From assembly GCA_050633545.1 (NCBI GenBank), contig JBOEGS010000004.1, positions 248,001 to 312,000 of the forward strand: 64,000 nucleotides of DNA, written 5' to 3'. The notes below the pieces were generated by a model. That model saw nothing but the letters and a program-made list of their open reading frames with translations, did not search any database and was not told the origin of the DNA. Source of the stretch: Litorivita sp050633545. GTDB taxonomy: Bacteria > Pseudomonadota > Alphaproteobacteria > Rhodobacterales > Rhodobacteraceae. Shown one piece after another: positions 36,454-44,745 of the stretch. The translations under genes and the position numbers were made by a program. Numbering within the stretch: the stretch's first letter is position 1; each line of letters opens with the position of its first letter.

Positions 36454-36690
36454 ATGATCATTTGCCATTGCCAACGTATCACCGACACGGACATCCACGG
36501 CGCGATCGACTGGATGCGCGAAGCCGATGGCTCTGCGATCATCACACCGCGCAAAGTCTATCGCGCGCTTGGAAAAACGCCCGATTGCGGCTCTTGCATG
36601 CCGCTTTTCCTGTCCACCATGCGTTCTAATGATAAGCTCGGTGTACCACAGATTCTGCGCGATATGCGTGGAGCCACAGCAACTGCCTGA
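36454..36690 (+). CDS. bfd: bacterioferritin-associated ferredoxin
   Basis: A 78-residue [2Fe-2S] ferredoxin. The four cysteine ligands fall in the Bfd pattern: CHC near the N-terminus (MIICHCQRITD) and CGSC in PDCGSCMP. It delivers electrons to bacterioferritin for iron release. The start at 36454 is chosen because Bfd begins directly with the MxICHC motif. bfr follows 18 bp downstream. Confidence 0.93.
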   Translation: MIICHCQRITDTDIHGAIDWMREADGSAIITPRKVYRALGKTPDCGSCMPLFLSTMRSNDKLGVPQILRDMRGATATA

Positions 36691-36708
36691 AAATAAAGGG
36701 GCTTCGCC

Positions 36709-37194
36709 ATGAAGGGTGATTCAAAAGTAATCGAGTATCTCAATGCCGCCTTGCGCAGTGAGCTCACCGCGGTCTCGCAATATTGGCTGCACTATCGTTT
36801 GCAGGCCGATTGGGGGCTGGCGAAAATGGCCTCCAAGTCGCGCGAGGAAAGCATCGAAGAGATGCACCACGCGGATAAATTGATCGACCGTATCCTGTTT
36901 CTGGAGGGGCATCCAAACCTGCAAAAGCTTGATCCGCTGCGAATCGGAGAAGGGCCACGCGAGACCTTGGAATGCGATCTGGCGGGGGAGCATGACGCTT
37001 TGACGCTTTACCGCGAGGCGCGGGCGCATTGCGATAGCGTCGGTGATGTGGTTTCGAAAAACCTCTTCGAGGCCTTGATCGCCGATGAAGAAGGCCATGT
37101 GGATTTCCTTGAGACACAGATCGACCTTTATGACCGGATCGGCGCCGAGAAATACGCGCAGCTCAATGCCGCAACGATGGATGAGGGCGAATAG
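36709..37194 (+). CDS. bfr: bacterioferritin
   Basis: Haem-containing iron storage protein of 161 residues forming 24-mers. The ferroxidase ligands Glu18, Glu51 and His54 and the haem ligand Met52 (EEMHHAD) are in place, as is a late EEGHVDFLETQ segment with Glu127/His130. Forms an operon with bfd; iron control through Irr (encoded at 12.4 kb) is likely but not shown by the sequence. Confidence 0.96.
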   Translation: MKGDSKVIEYLNAALRSELTAVSQYWLHYRLQADWGLAKMASKSREESIEEMHHADKLIDRILFLEGHPNLQKLDPLRIGEGPRETLECDLAGEHDALTLYREARAHCDSVGDVVSKNLFEALIADEEGHVDFLETQIDLYDRIGAEKYAQLNAATMDEGE

Positions 37195-37225
37195 GCCCTA
37201 GCCTGTTTGACCGTTCAAGCCTTTG

Positions 37226-37255
37226 AGCCTGCCCACAGATCGGGCAGGCTTTTTC
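37226..37255 (+). terminator. terminator after bfr
   Basis: A perfect 9-bp stem (37226-37234 with 37242-37250), 7-nt loop and T-run. Confidence 0.9.
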
Positions 37256-37283
37256 TTTGTGTCTCAACGAGATACAGGGCACA

Positions 37284-37318
37284 AAAAAACGCGGGAGGCC
37301 CGTGCCACCCGCGTTTTC
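37284..37318 (-). terminator. terminator after rplY
   Basis: Arms 37286-37295 and 37308-37317 pair over 10 bp with a 12-nt loop; read on the minus strand it ends in a run of seven T residues. Confidence 0.88.
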
Positions 37319-37340
37319 ATATTTTTGCTCAGGGGGAAGA

Positions 37341-37982
37341 TTACTCTTCGCCGCCCTCTTCGCCGGCTTCTTCTTCTGCGTCGCCGCCCTCTTCACTTTC
37401 CGAAGAGCGCAGGCCCGACGGAGCCGAGATGTTGGCGATCACGAAGTCGCGGTCGATGGTGACCTTGGCGCCTTCGGGCAGGGTGATGTTCGAGATGGTG
37501 AGCGTGTCGCCAACTTCGAGCGTCGAGATATCGGCCACGATGCTTTCGGGGATATCTGCGGCGGTCACTTCAAGCTCGACCTCGGGGCGCACAACGGTCA
37601 GAACGCCGCCTTTGCGGATGCCGGGGCAGGTGTCTTCGCCAGCGAATTCGACGTGAATGAAGAGCTTCACTTTCGAGGTGCGGCGCAGGCGCATCAGGTC
37701 GAGGTGGGTGGGAAGGTCTTTGACCACATCACGTTGCACGTTGCGGCAGATGACACGTACGTCGTCTTTGCCTTCGACCTTCAAGTTGAAGAGCGTCGAA
37801 AGAAAACGGCCTTGTTTCAGGCGTTTAAACAGGACGTTGAAGGGGATGTTGATTGCGATGGGGTCTTCGCCGCCACCATAAACCACACCAGGAACCATGC
37901 CATCGCGACGCGCTTGACGAGCGGCGCCCTTGCCAGTCCCCGTACGCAGTTCGGCGGTAAGATCAGGAATCGATCCAGCCAT
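37341..37982 (-). CDS. rplY: 50S ribosomal protein L25 (Ctc type)
   Basis: 5S rRNA-binding protein in the long, two-domain Ctc form; 213 residues. The N-terminal L25 domain (GTGKGAARQARRDGMVPGVVYGG) is followed by the Ctc beta domain and a very acidic tail (SESEEGGDAEEEAGEEGGEE). It is normally next to pth; here bfd-bfr lies between them. Confidence 0.95.
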   Translation of the reverse strand: MAGSIPDLTAELRTGTGKGAARQARRDGMVPGVVYGGGEDPIAINIPFNVLFKRLKQGRFLSTLFNLKVEGKDDVRVICRNVQRDVVKDLPTHLDLMRLRRTSKVKLFIHVEFAGEDTCPGIRKGGVLTVVRPEVELEVTAADIPESIVADISTLEVGDTLTISNITLPEGAKVTIDRDFVIANISAPSGLRSSESEEGGDAEEEAGEEGGEE

Positions 37983-38370
37983 ATTATTTCTCCAATAGGT
38001 AAGGGCGGGAATCCTCCAAGGCTGTATTCCCGCGTGAAGTCGCGCGTATAGACCGGAATATCGGGTTTTGGAAGAGGGGAAATGCGGTTTTGCTGAGGTT
38101 TTTGGTGGGTTCGAGGCAAGCCGTTGGGGGCCGCGACGACAGCTGCGCGGTGGCGCGGGATTGGGCGGTTTTGCCCTGTCGGTATCACGTCGGTAAAACG
38201 TCGGTATTGCGTCGGTGCGGTTTTGCCCTCGGGCTGCGCCATGATCACGCGCCGCTCGCCGCCTGACAGGCGCCTGATTGCCGCTTGGTTGCCTTCGGGC
38301 GGGATTGCGGCGGCCTCTCTAAGGACGTTTGATCAGATGCCCAGAGCGGCCCGATCGCCTGCGCCGCGCC
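37983..38370. other. 388-bp intergenic region with a tandem-repeat block
   Basis: Holds the rplY promoter region at its left end and a cluster of 11-bp tandem repeats at 38178-38220 (listed separately). No supported gene; frames open across it have neither ribosome site nor family resemblance. Confidence 0.5.
38165..38229. repeat. four 11-bp tandem repeats flanked by a 13-bp direct repeat
   Basis: GTCGGTATCAC, GTCGGTAAAAC, GTCGGTATTGC and GTCGGTGCGG follow without gaps from 38178 to 38220. The run is framed by two copies of GCGGTTTTGCCCT at 38165-38177 and 38217-38229. The 11-bp period is one helical turn, so a protein could bind all units on the same face; it may equally be a small minisatellite. 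Confidence 0.8.
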
Positions 38371-39534
38371 CTATTGCCAGCGGCCCGAAAAATCCTCGGG
38401 CACCAAAAGCACATCCGGCGTCAGCCCCGCGATCTCGCGCTGCCCGCACAGCGCCATGGAGATGTCGAGTTCCTTGTGCAAGACCTCCAGCGCGGCGCTC
38501 ACGCCCGCCTCGCCCATCGCGCCCAGACCGTAAACAAAGGCCCGCCCGATATAGGTGCCCGTGGCCCCCATAGCGACGGCTTTCAAAATGTCCTGACCCG
38601 AGCGGATGCCGCTGTCCAGATGCACTTCGATCTGCCCGCCGACCGCGTCCAGAATGGGTTGCAACATGCGGATCGACGAGAGCGCGCCGTCCAGTTGCCG
38701 CCCGCCGTGGTTCGACACGATGATCGCATCGGCCCCGACCTTGAGCGCCATCCTCGCGTCTTCGGCGTCCAAAATCCCCTTGAGGATCACCTTGCCGCCC
38801 CACATTTCCTTGATCTCGGCGATCTTGGCCCAATCAAGCTTGGGGTCGAATTGTTCGGCCGTCCAAGAAAACAGCGAGGACGGATCGTCGATGCCGTCCA
38901 CATGGCCGACGATATTGCCAAATCCGCGCCGTTTGGTTTGCAACATCTGCAAGCCCCAGCGCCATTTCCACGCCAGATTGGCGATGGTTCTGACCGTCAT
39001 TTTGGGCGGGGCCGAGAGGCCGTTTTTCAAATCCTTATGGCGCTGCCCGAGGATTTGCAGGTCCAAAGTGATCACCAAAGCCGAGCATTTCGCATCCTTG
39101 GCGCGCTGGATCAACCGGCGCAGATAATCCTGATCGCGCATGGTATAGAGTTGAAACCAAAAGGGTTTTTCCGTGTTCTCGGCCACATCCTCGATCGAAC
39201 AGATCGACATGGTCGACAGCGTGAAGGGCACGCCGAATTTTTCGGCGGCCTTGGCGGCTTTGATCTCGCCATCCGCGTGCTGCATCCCCGTCAAACCGAC
39301 AGGGGCAAGCGCCACGGGCATCGCCACATCCTGTCCGATCATTCGGGTTTTGGTCGAACGCCCTTCCATATTCACCGCAACCCTTTGGCGCAGGCGGATT
39401 TTGTCGAAATCGGAGGTGTTCTCGCGAAAGGTCTGTTCGGTCCAACTGCCGCTTTCGGCATAGTCGTAAAACATCCGCGGCACGCGCCGTTCGGCAAGGC
39501 GTTTGAGATCGTCGATACAGGTGATGACGGGCAT
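38371..39534 (-). CDS. lldD: FMN-dependent L-lactate / alpha-hydroxy acid dehydrogenase
   Basis: A 387-residue member of the FMN alpha-hydroxy acid oxidase family, oxidising L-lactate (or a related acid) to the oxo acid. Features: FYDYAESGSWTEQTFREN at the N-terminus, LAPVGLTGMQHADGE, and the active-site SNHGGRQLDGA segment with the catalytic His and Arg. The ATG at 39534 has GGAGCGCGCC before it. The exact substrate among 2-hydroxy acids is not proven. Confidence 0.9.
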   Translation of the reverse strand: MPVITCIDDLKRLAERRVPRMFYDYAESGSWTEQTFRENTSDFDKIRLRQRVAVNMEGRSTKTRMIGQDVAMPVALAPVGLTGMQHADGEIKAAKAAEKFGVPFTLSTMSICSIEDVAENTEKPFWFQLYTMRDQDYLRRLIQRAKDAKCSALVITLDLQILGQRHKDLKNGLSAPPKMTVRTIANLAWKWRWGLQMLQTKRRGFGNIVGHVDGIDDPSSLFSWTAEQFDPKLDWAKIAEIKEMWGGKVILKGILDAEDARMALKVGADAIIVSNHGGRQLDGALSSIRMLQPILDAVGGQIEVHLDSGIRSGQDILKAVAMGATGTYIGRAFVYGLGAMGEAGVSAALEVLHKELDISMALCGQREIAGLTPDVLLVPEDFSGRWQ

Positions 39535-39692
39535 GGCGCGCTCCTTTGGCGGCGTTTGGTCAAGATTTGTTACCAATATCGCCCCGCCGGATCAAGCGTA
39601 TAGCGCCGCGCGCACGCCGAAGGGTTTCAGCAAGGCTTAACCTCGACTGAATATTCTGGCGGCGGCGCAATGGGCTAAGGAGAATCGCTGCG

Positions 39693-40244
39693 ATGAAGGG
39701 CATGGTGTTTACCGAGCTTTTGGAAATGGCCGAAGGCGCCGTGGGCGAGGCGGCGGTCGATGATATTCTGGACGCTTGCCCGCTGGAAAGCGGCGGGGCC
39801 TATAATGCGGTGGGCAATTATCCGTGCGGCGAATTGATGACCATCGTTGGCGCGCTCTCCGATCATACCGGCGCGCCGGTGGCCGAATTGCAGCGCCAGT
39901 TCGGCCATTGGATGCACGCACGGTTTGTCGAACGCTATGCGCCGTTCTACGAAGGCAAGGCCGATGCTTTCGAGATGCTGGAGGCGATCGAGGCGGAGGT
40001 GCATGTCGAGGTGCGCAAATTGCACCCCGATGTGGAATTGCCGACCTTTGAAACCACACGGCCCGCGCCGGATGTTTTGGTCATGACCTATCGCTCGCCG
40101 CGCGCTTTGGCCGATTTTTGCCACGGGTTGATCGAGGCCTGCGTCGCCCATTTCGGCGCGCCGGTGGATATCGAGATGGGCGCGCCTTGGGCCGAGGGGA
40201 CGACCCATGCGGCGCAATTCAAATTGATGCGCGCGGGGGTCTGA
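39693..40244 (+). CDS. H-NOX haem nitric oxide sensor
   Basis: A 183-residue haem-NO/O2-binding domain protein. The proximal haem ligand is probably His104, and the haem-propionate motif Y-x-S-x-R is present as Tyr133, Ser135, Arg137. It shares one base with the start of the hybrid histidine kinase downstream, so the two proteins should be made together and form an NO-signalling pair. Confidence 0.9.
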   Translation: MKGMVFTELLEMAEGAVGEAAVDDILDACPLESGGAYNAVGNYPCGELMTIVGALSDHTGAPVAELQRQFGHWMHARFVERYAPFYEGKADAFEMLEAIEAEVHVEVRKLHPDVELPTFETTRPAPDVLVMTYRSPRALADFCHGLIEACVAHFGAPVDIEMGAPWAEGTTHAAQFKLMRAGV

Positions 40245-41659
40245 TGCGCCCCGATCTGCCGCCCAAGCCCCCCGATGCGCCCGATACGGTGTCGCGCCGC
40301 CGCTACGAGCGCGAGCGCCGCGCCCGTATCGACGCCGAGCAATTGCTCGAAGAGCGCAGCCGCGCCCTCTTCGAGGCCAATGAGGCGCTCACCCGCCAAG
40401 CTGCGGCTTTGGAGGCTGCCGTGGCCGAGCGCACGGCCGATCTGGAGGCGGCGCGCGCGGGGGCGGAGGCGGCCAATGTGGCCAAATCGATGTTTCTGGC
40501 GACGATGAGCCACGAAATCCGCACCCCGATGAACGGGGTGTTGGGCATGGCGCAGGCGCTGTTTGAAACCGATCTGAGCGATATGCAGCGCGACTATCTG
40601 GGCGTCATCGTCGAAAGCGGCAATGTGCTTTTGACGGTGATCAACGATATTTTGGACCTTTCGAAGATCGAGGCGGGCAAGCTCGAGATCGAGGAGGTGC
40701 CTTTCGATCTGGAGGCGAGCTTCCGCTCGACCGAACGGTTGTTCTTGCACCGCGCGCGCGAAAAGGGCCTGCGCTTCGAGGTGGAGATCGCCCCCGCCGC
40801 GCGCCGCTGGGTGAGCGGCGATCCGACGCGGCTGCGTCAGGTGATTTCAAATCTGGCGTGGAATGCGATCAAATTCACCGAAGAAGGCGCGGTTTGTATC
40901 GGCGTTGATTATAGGCCTGCGGCGCAGGGCGGCGAGGTGGTGATCGAGGTGCGCGACACCGGTTGCGGCATTCCTGCGGACCGGCTCGACCGGCTGTTCA
41001 AACCCTATACGCAAACCGATGCCTCGACCACGCGCAACCATGGCGGCACGGGGCTGGGGTTGACGATCTCGCGGCGGATTTGCCGGATGCTGGGCGGGGA
41101 TATTTCGGTGCAAAGCGAGGCGGGGGCCGGATCGGTGTTTCGCGCCACCCTGCGCGTGGGCATGGCCGAGGCCCCCGCCGCCGAGCATAGCGGCGCCATA
41201 GAGGCGCAATTTGCCGCCCGCACCCGCGCCCGCCCGCTCAGGGTTCTGGCCGCCGAGGACAATATGACCAACCAACTGGTCCTGCGCCATATGCTCAAAC
41301 CCTTTGATGTGACGCTCGAACTGGTGGCCAATGGCGAAGAGGCGGTGGCGGCATGGGCGCGCGGGGCGGTCGATCTGGTGTTGATGGATATCCAGATGCC
41401 CAAATTGGGCGGGCTGCCCGCGACCGAGGCGATCCGCCGCCGCGAGGCCCGTGAAGGCCGCCCCCGCGTGCCGATCATCGCGCTTTCGGCCAATGCGATG
41501 CAGCATCAGGTCGCCGCCTATATCGAGGCGGGCATGGACGGCCATGTGGCCAAACCCCTGCGCCGCGGCGCTTTGGTGAGCGCGATGATGCATGCGCTGG
41601 ATGCAGGGGCGCGGCCGGAGGCGCCTGACGCGAATTCCGCAGCGGGCGGCGCGGATTAA
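40244..41659 (+). CDS. H-NOX-associated hybrid histidine kinase
   Basis: A 471-residue cytoplasmic hybrid kinase. An N-terminal coiled coil (about 20-85) leads into the HisKA domain with phospho-acceptor His90 (SHEIRTPMNG), an HATPase domain (NLAWNAIKFTEEG; DTGCGIP; GGTGLGLTISRR), and a C-terminal receiver with Asp382 (LVLMDIQMP) and VAKPLRR. There is no membrane segment or own sensor domain, so the H-NOX protein probably supplies the input. No separate response regulator or diguanylate cyclase is adjacent. Confidence 0.93.
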   Translation: MRPDLPPKPPDAPDTVSRRRYERERRARIDAEQLLEERSRALFEANEALTRQAAALEAAVAERTADLEAARAGAEAANVAKSMFLATMSHEIRTPMNGVLGMAQALFETDLSDMQRDYLGVIVESGNVLLTVINDILDLSKIEAGKLEIEEVPFDLEASFRSTERLFLHRAREKGLRFEVEIAPAARRWVSGDPTRLRQVISNLAWNAIKFTEEGAVCIGVDYRPAAQGGEVVIEVRDTGCGIPADRLDRLFKPYTQTDASTTRNHGGTGLGLTISRRICRMLGGDISVQSEAGAGSVFRATLRVGMAEAPAAEHSGAIEAQFAARTRARPLRVLAAEDNMTNQLVLRHMLKPFDVTLELVANGEEAVAAWARGAVDLVLMDIQMPKLGGLPATEAIRRREAREGRPRVPIIALSANAMQHQVAAYIEAGMDGHVAKPLRRGALVSAMMHALDAGARPEAPDANSAAGGAD

Positions 41660-41691
41660 CTTATTGATTAGGTTGTAAAATCCGGCCTAGA

Positions 41692-42483
41692 TCAGGCGCG
41701 ATGCGCCCCGTCGGCCAGCGATTTGACGAAAGCGGCGATGTCGGCGGTGGATTTGCCCTTGGCCACTTCGGAGACAATCGCCGATCCGACCACGGCGCCG
41801 TCGGCCACGGCGGCAATCGCCTCGGCCCGCTCGGGGGTTTTGATGCCAAAGCCGACGATCACGGGCAGGTCGGTCTTGGCCTTGATGCGCGCCACTTCGG
41901 GGGCGACATCGCTGGCGCTGGCTTCGGCCGATCCGGTGATGCCGTTGATCGAGACGTAATAGACAAAGCCCGATGTATTGGTCAAAACCTTGGGCAGACG
42001 TTTGTCATCGGTGGTCGGGGTGGCCAGCCGGATGAAGTTCAACCCCGCCGCTTGGGCGGGCAGGCACAATTCTTCGTCTTCCTCGGGGGGCAGGTCCACG
42101 ACGATCAACCCGTCGATCCCCGCTGCTTTGGCATCGGTCAAAAACCGCTCGACGCCGCGGCTGTAGATCGGGTTGTAATAGCCCATCAAAACGATCGGCG
42201 TGGTCGCGTCGGTCTTGCGGAATTCGGCCGCCAGATCGAGCGTGCGCTGCAAGGTCATGCCGCCTTCGAGCGCGCGTTGCCCCGCCAGCTGGATCGCCTC
42301 GCCATCGGCCATCGGATCGGTGAAGGGCAGGCCCAATTCGATGATATCGACCCCCGCCGCAGGCAGCGCCTTGACCAGATCGAGCGAGGCGTCGAAATCG
42401 GGGTCACCCGCCATGACATAGGCGACAAAGGCTTTTTTGCCTGCGGCGTGCAATTGCGCGAATTTGGCGTCGATGCGGGTCAT
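41692..42483 (-). CDS. trpA: tryptophan synthase alpha chain
   Basis: TIM-barrel subunit cleaving indole-3-glycerol phosphate; 263 residues. Catalytic Glu and Asp lie in VDIIELGLPFTDPMADG and GLIVVDLPPEEDEEL, with the usual GFGIKTPE phosphate site. It stands alone, away from trpF and trpB. Confidence 0.97.
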   Translation of the reverse strand: MTRIDAKFAQLHAAGKKAFVAYVMAGDPDFDASLDLVKALPAAGVDIIELGLPFTDPMADGEAIQLAGQRALEGGMTLQRTLDLAAEFRKTDATTPIVLMGYYNPIYSRGVERFLTDAKAAGIDGLIVVDLPPEEDEELCLPAQAAGLNFIRLATPTTDDKRLPKVLTNTSGFVYYVSINGITGSAEASASDVAPEVARIKAKTDLPVIVGFGIKTPERAEAIAAVADGAVVGSAIVSEVAKGKSTADIAAFVKSLADGAHRA

Positions 42484-42675
42484 GGGCGTGTCCTTCCAAT
42501 ATACTGAGGCGCGGTTTGCGCCATGGGGGCGAAAAAATCAATGGGCCATAGCGCGGTTTGCCCAACAATAGCGCCTCTTGGCCCGCTGTAGCCTTGCGCA
42601 AAAGCCTGCGCCCCCATAGAAGCGGCGCGATACAGAAATGGAGCGCCCTGCGCGCGAAGGCCAAGGAGACGGGTC

Positions 42676-43773
42676 ATGGGTTTCAAAATGGGGATTGTGG
42701 GATTGCCGAATGTGGGCAAATCCACGCTGTTCAATGCACTGACCAAAACCGCAGCGGCGCAGGCGGCGAATTTCCCGTTTTGCACCATCGAGCCGAATGT
42801 CGGCGAGGTCGGCGTGCCCGATGCGCGGCTTGATAAACTGGCCGCCATCGCGGGATCGAAAGAGATCATCCCGACCCGCATGACCTTTGTCGATATTGCC
42901 GGTCTGGTCAAAGGCGCCTCCAAGGGCGAGGGGCTGGGCAACCAGTTCTTGGCAAATATTCGCGAAACCGATGCGATTGCCCATGTTCTGCGCTGTTTCG
43001 AAGACGGCGATGTGACCCATGTCGAAGGCCGCGTCGATCCGGTGGCGGACGCCGAAACCATCGAAACCGAATTGATGCTGGCCGATCTGGAGAGCATCGA
43101 GAAACGCCGCGCCGGTCTGGTGCGCAAGCTCAAGGGCAATGACAAGGACGCGCAGCAGCAAGACCGCCTTTTGGCCGCCGCGCAGGCCGCAATCGAGGAT
43201 GGCCGCCCCGCGCGTCTGGTCGAGGTGGACGCCGATGATGCCAAAGCGTGGAAAATGCTGCAATTGCTCAGCACCAAACCCGTTCTTTATGTGTGCAACG
43301 TCGCCGAGGACGAGGCTGCCAACGGCAATGCCCATAGCGCCGCCGTGGCCGAAATGGCCGCCGCGCAGGGCAACAGCCATGTGATCATCTCGGCCCGTAT
43401 CGAAGAGGAAATCAGCCAGCTTGAGGCCGAGGAGGCCGAGATGTTCCTTGGCGAGATGGGCCTCGAAGAGCCGGGGTTGGACCGTTTGATCCGCGCGGGC
43501 TATGAGCTTTTGCAACTGGAAACCTATTTCACCGTCGGTCCCAAAGAGGCCCGCGCATGGACCATCCGCCACGGCACCATGGCGCCGCAAGCGGCGGGGG
43601 TGATCCACGGCGATTTCGAAAAGGGTTTCATCCGCGCCGAAACCATCGCCTATGACGATTTCATCGCTTGCAACGGCGAGAGCGGCGCCAAAGAGGCGGG
43701 CAAGATGCGCGCCGAGGGCAAGACCTATATGGTCAAGGACGGCGACGTGTTGCACTTCTTGTTCAACACCTAA
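42676..43773 (+). CDS. ychF: Obg-family GTPase/ATPase YchF
   Basis: Ribosome-associated P-loop ATPase of 365 residues. G1 GLPNVGKSTLFNALT, FVDIAGLVKGASKGEGLGN (G3 region), and the C-terminal TGS domain (TYFTVGPKEARAW ... GDVLHFLFNT) are complete. Monocistronic, with a terminator. Confidence 0.97.
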   Translation: MGFKMGIVGLPNVGKSTLFNALTKTAAAQAANFPFCTIEPNVGEVGVPDARLDKLAAIAGSKEIIPTRMTFVDIAGLVKGASKGEGLGNQFLANIRETDAIAHVLRCFEDGDVTHVEGRVDPVADAETIETELMLADLESIEKRRAGLVRKLKGNDKDAQQQDRLLAAAQAAIEDGRPARLVEVDADDAKAWKMLQLLSTKPVLYVCNVAEDEAANGNAHSAAVAEMAAAQGNSHVIISARIEEEISQLEAEEAEMFLGEMGLEEPGLDRLIRAGYELLQLETYFTVGPKEARAWTIRHGTMAPQAAGVIHGDFEKGFIRAETIAYDDFIACNGESGAKEAGKMRAEGKTYMVKDGDVLHFLFNT

Positions 43774-43817
43774 GACCGCCCGCGATTTGCCGCATCGCGC
43801 GGTTTGTGTTATGATAG

Positions 43818-43856
43818 AGGGGAGCGCCGGTATTTTCGGGCGCTCCCCTTTTTTGG
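43818..43856 (+). terminator. terminator after ychF
   Basis: An 11-bp stem (43818-43828 with 43839-43849), 10-nt loop and a run of six T residues. The next small gene starts only 18 bp later. Confidence 0.85.
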
Positions 43857-43873
43857 TTTTGGATATTTTAGCT

Positions 43874-44191
43874 ATGAAACCCTTCTTCGCATTTCTTCTT
43901 TGCGCGGCCGCTTCGACGGCTCATGCGGGCTCTGTCGGCGGCGCGTCCTTTGGCACCGCTGCGGCGGATAGCGTGGTCCGCGGCACCGATGCTGCGGGCG
44001 GCTTCTCCTTTGATTTTGATGAGGTGGTCAAAAGCGGCACCACCAAAGCCTTCCCCGACGCGCCTACAAACCCTTCCGGCGCGGCGACAGGGCAGGGCAA
44101 TTTGGTCAGCGACGACCTCTTTGGCGATCCCGCTGTGGGGATGAACTTCGGCGATCCGACCGAATTGCCCAAATTCGGCAGCGATTTTTAA
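43874..44191 (+). CDS. small exported protein, unknown function
   Basis: A 105-residue protein with a signal peptide (MKPFFAFLLCAAASTAHA) and a low-complexity Gly/Asp/Phe-rich mature part ending LPKFGSDF. No conserved domain is visible. The ribosome site is weak and it starts just after the ychF terminator, so expression is uncertain; the signal peptide favours a real gene. Confidence 0.6.
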   Translation: MKPFFAFLLCAAASTAHAGSVGGASFGTAAADSVVRGTDAAGGFSFDFDEVVKSGTTKAFPDAPTNPSGAATGQGNLVSDDLFGDPAVGMNFGDPTELPKFGSDF

Positions 44192-44588
44192 CGCCCTGCC
44201 ACGCGCGCCTTTGGACCGCTCGGTCTGCATCCGCAAAGGGTATTTTTGCCGCCGCCCTGATCGGGGCGCCAAACCTCGCCCCTCAAGCCCCGAGAGGGCG
44301 CGGCTGCGCCGCTGCCGCAACTCCTGCAGCGCAGGCGCCTTGGGGCCTGCGTCCATCGGCCCCACATCAAACATGCGGCGCGCGCCAGCACAGGCGAGCA
44401 GGGGCATTTGTCCATGTTTTCCAAGCCCGATCACCGCGCGCCCAAGAGCGCAAAGCTCCCGCCTAAGGACCGCAGGCCGTGCTGCATTCGGCTCAGCATT
44501 GCCCCGCCCGCGCTATGAGAGCAAAAATTCCGCCCGCCCGCGCTTTTTCCCTTGTTTCGCATCCGCAAGCCCTGCTAGACGCGTCAGC
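44192..44588. other. 397-bp GC-rich intergenic region upstream of tRNA-Ser
   Basis: No gene is supported. GC-rich and partly palindromic stretches are present near 44290-44340, without a T-run. The tRNA promoter should be in the last 60 bp. Confidence 0.45.
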
Positions 44589-44678
44589 GGAGACGTGGCC
44601 GAGTGGTCGAAGGCGCTCCCCTGCTAAGGGAGTAGGCCCGGAAGGGTCTCGAGGGTTCGAATCCCTTCGTCTCCGCCA
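44589..44678 (+). tRNA. tRNA-Ser (anticodon GCT)
   Basis: A 90-nt class II tRNA with a long variable arm. Acceptor arms GGAGACG and CGTCTCC pair; the anticodon loop CTGCTAA in the CTCCC/GGGAG stem gives anticodon GCT (codons AGC and AGT); T-loop GTTCGAATC; encoded CCA at 44676-44678. Its 3' end is the integration site of the element that follows. Confidence 0.95.
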
Positions 44679-44682
44679 TTAC
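44662..44682 (+). repeat. attL core, left copy of the 21-bp repeat
   Basis: Covers the 3' T-arm and acceptor of tRNA-Ser and two bases beyond CCATT. Identical to 50092-50112. Integration here leaves the tRNA whole. Confidence 0.92.
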
Positions 44683-44691
44683 ATTCTAAAA

Positions 44692-44737
44692 CAATGACTT
44701 AGAAGTTGGGCGTATAAGTGCGACACAATGTGGAGCA
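44692..44737 (+). repeat. left arm-type repeats of the attachment region
   Basis: CAATGACTTAGAA (44692-44704) and TGCGACACAATGTGGAGCA (44719-44737). The first recurs exactly at 50066-50078 and the second at 50011-50029 with 15 of 19 bases the same. The second overlaps the integrase start region. Confidence 0.65.
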
Positions 44738-44745
44738 CACAGTTC

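Noticed and set aside
38178..38220. 11-bp repeats considered as a CRISPR array or a coding repeat
   Set aside because: No spacers between units, and the period is not a multiple of three.
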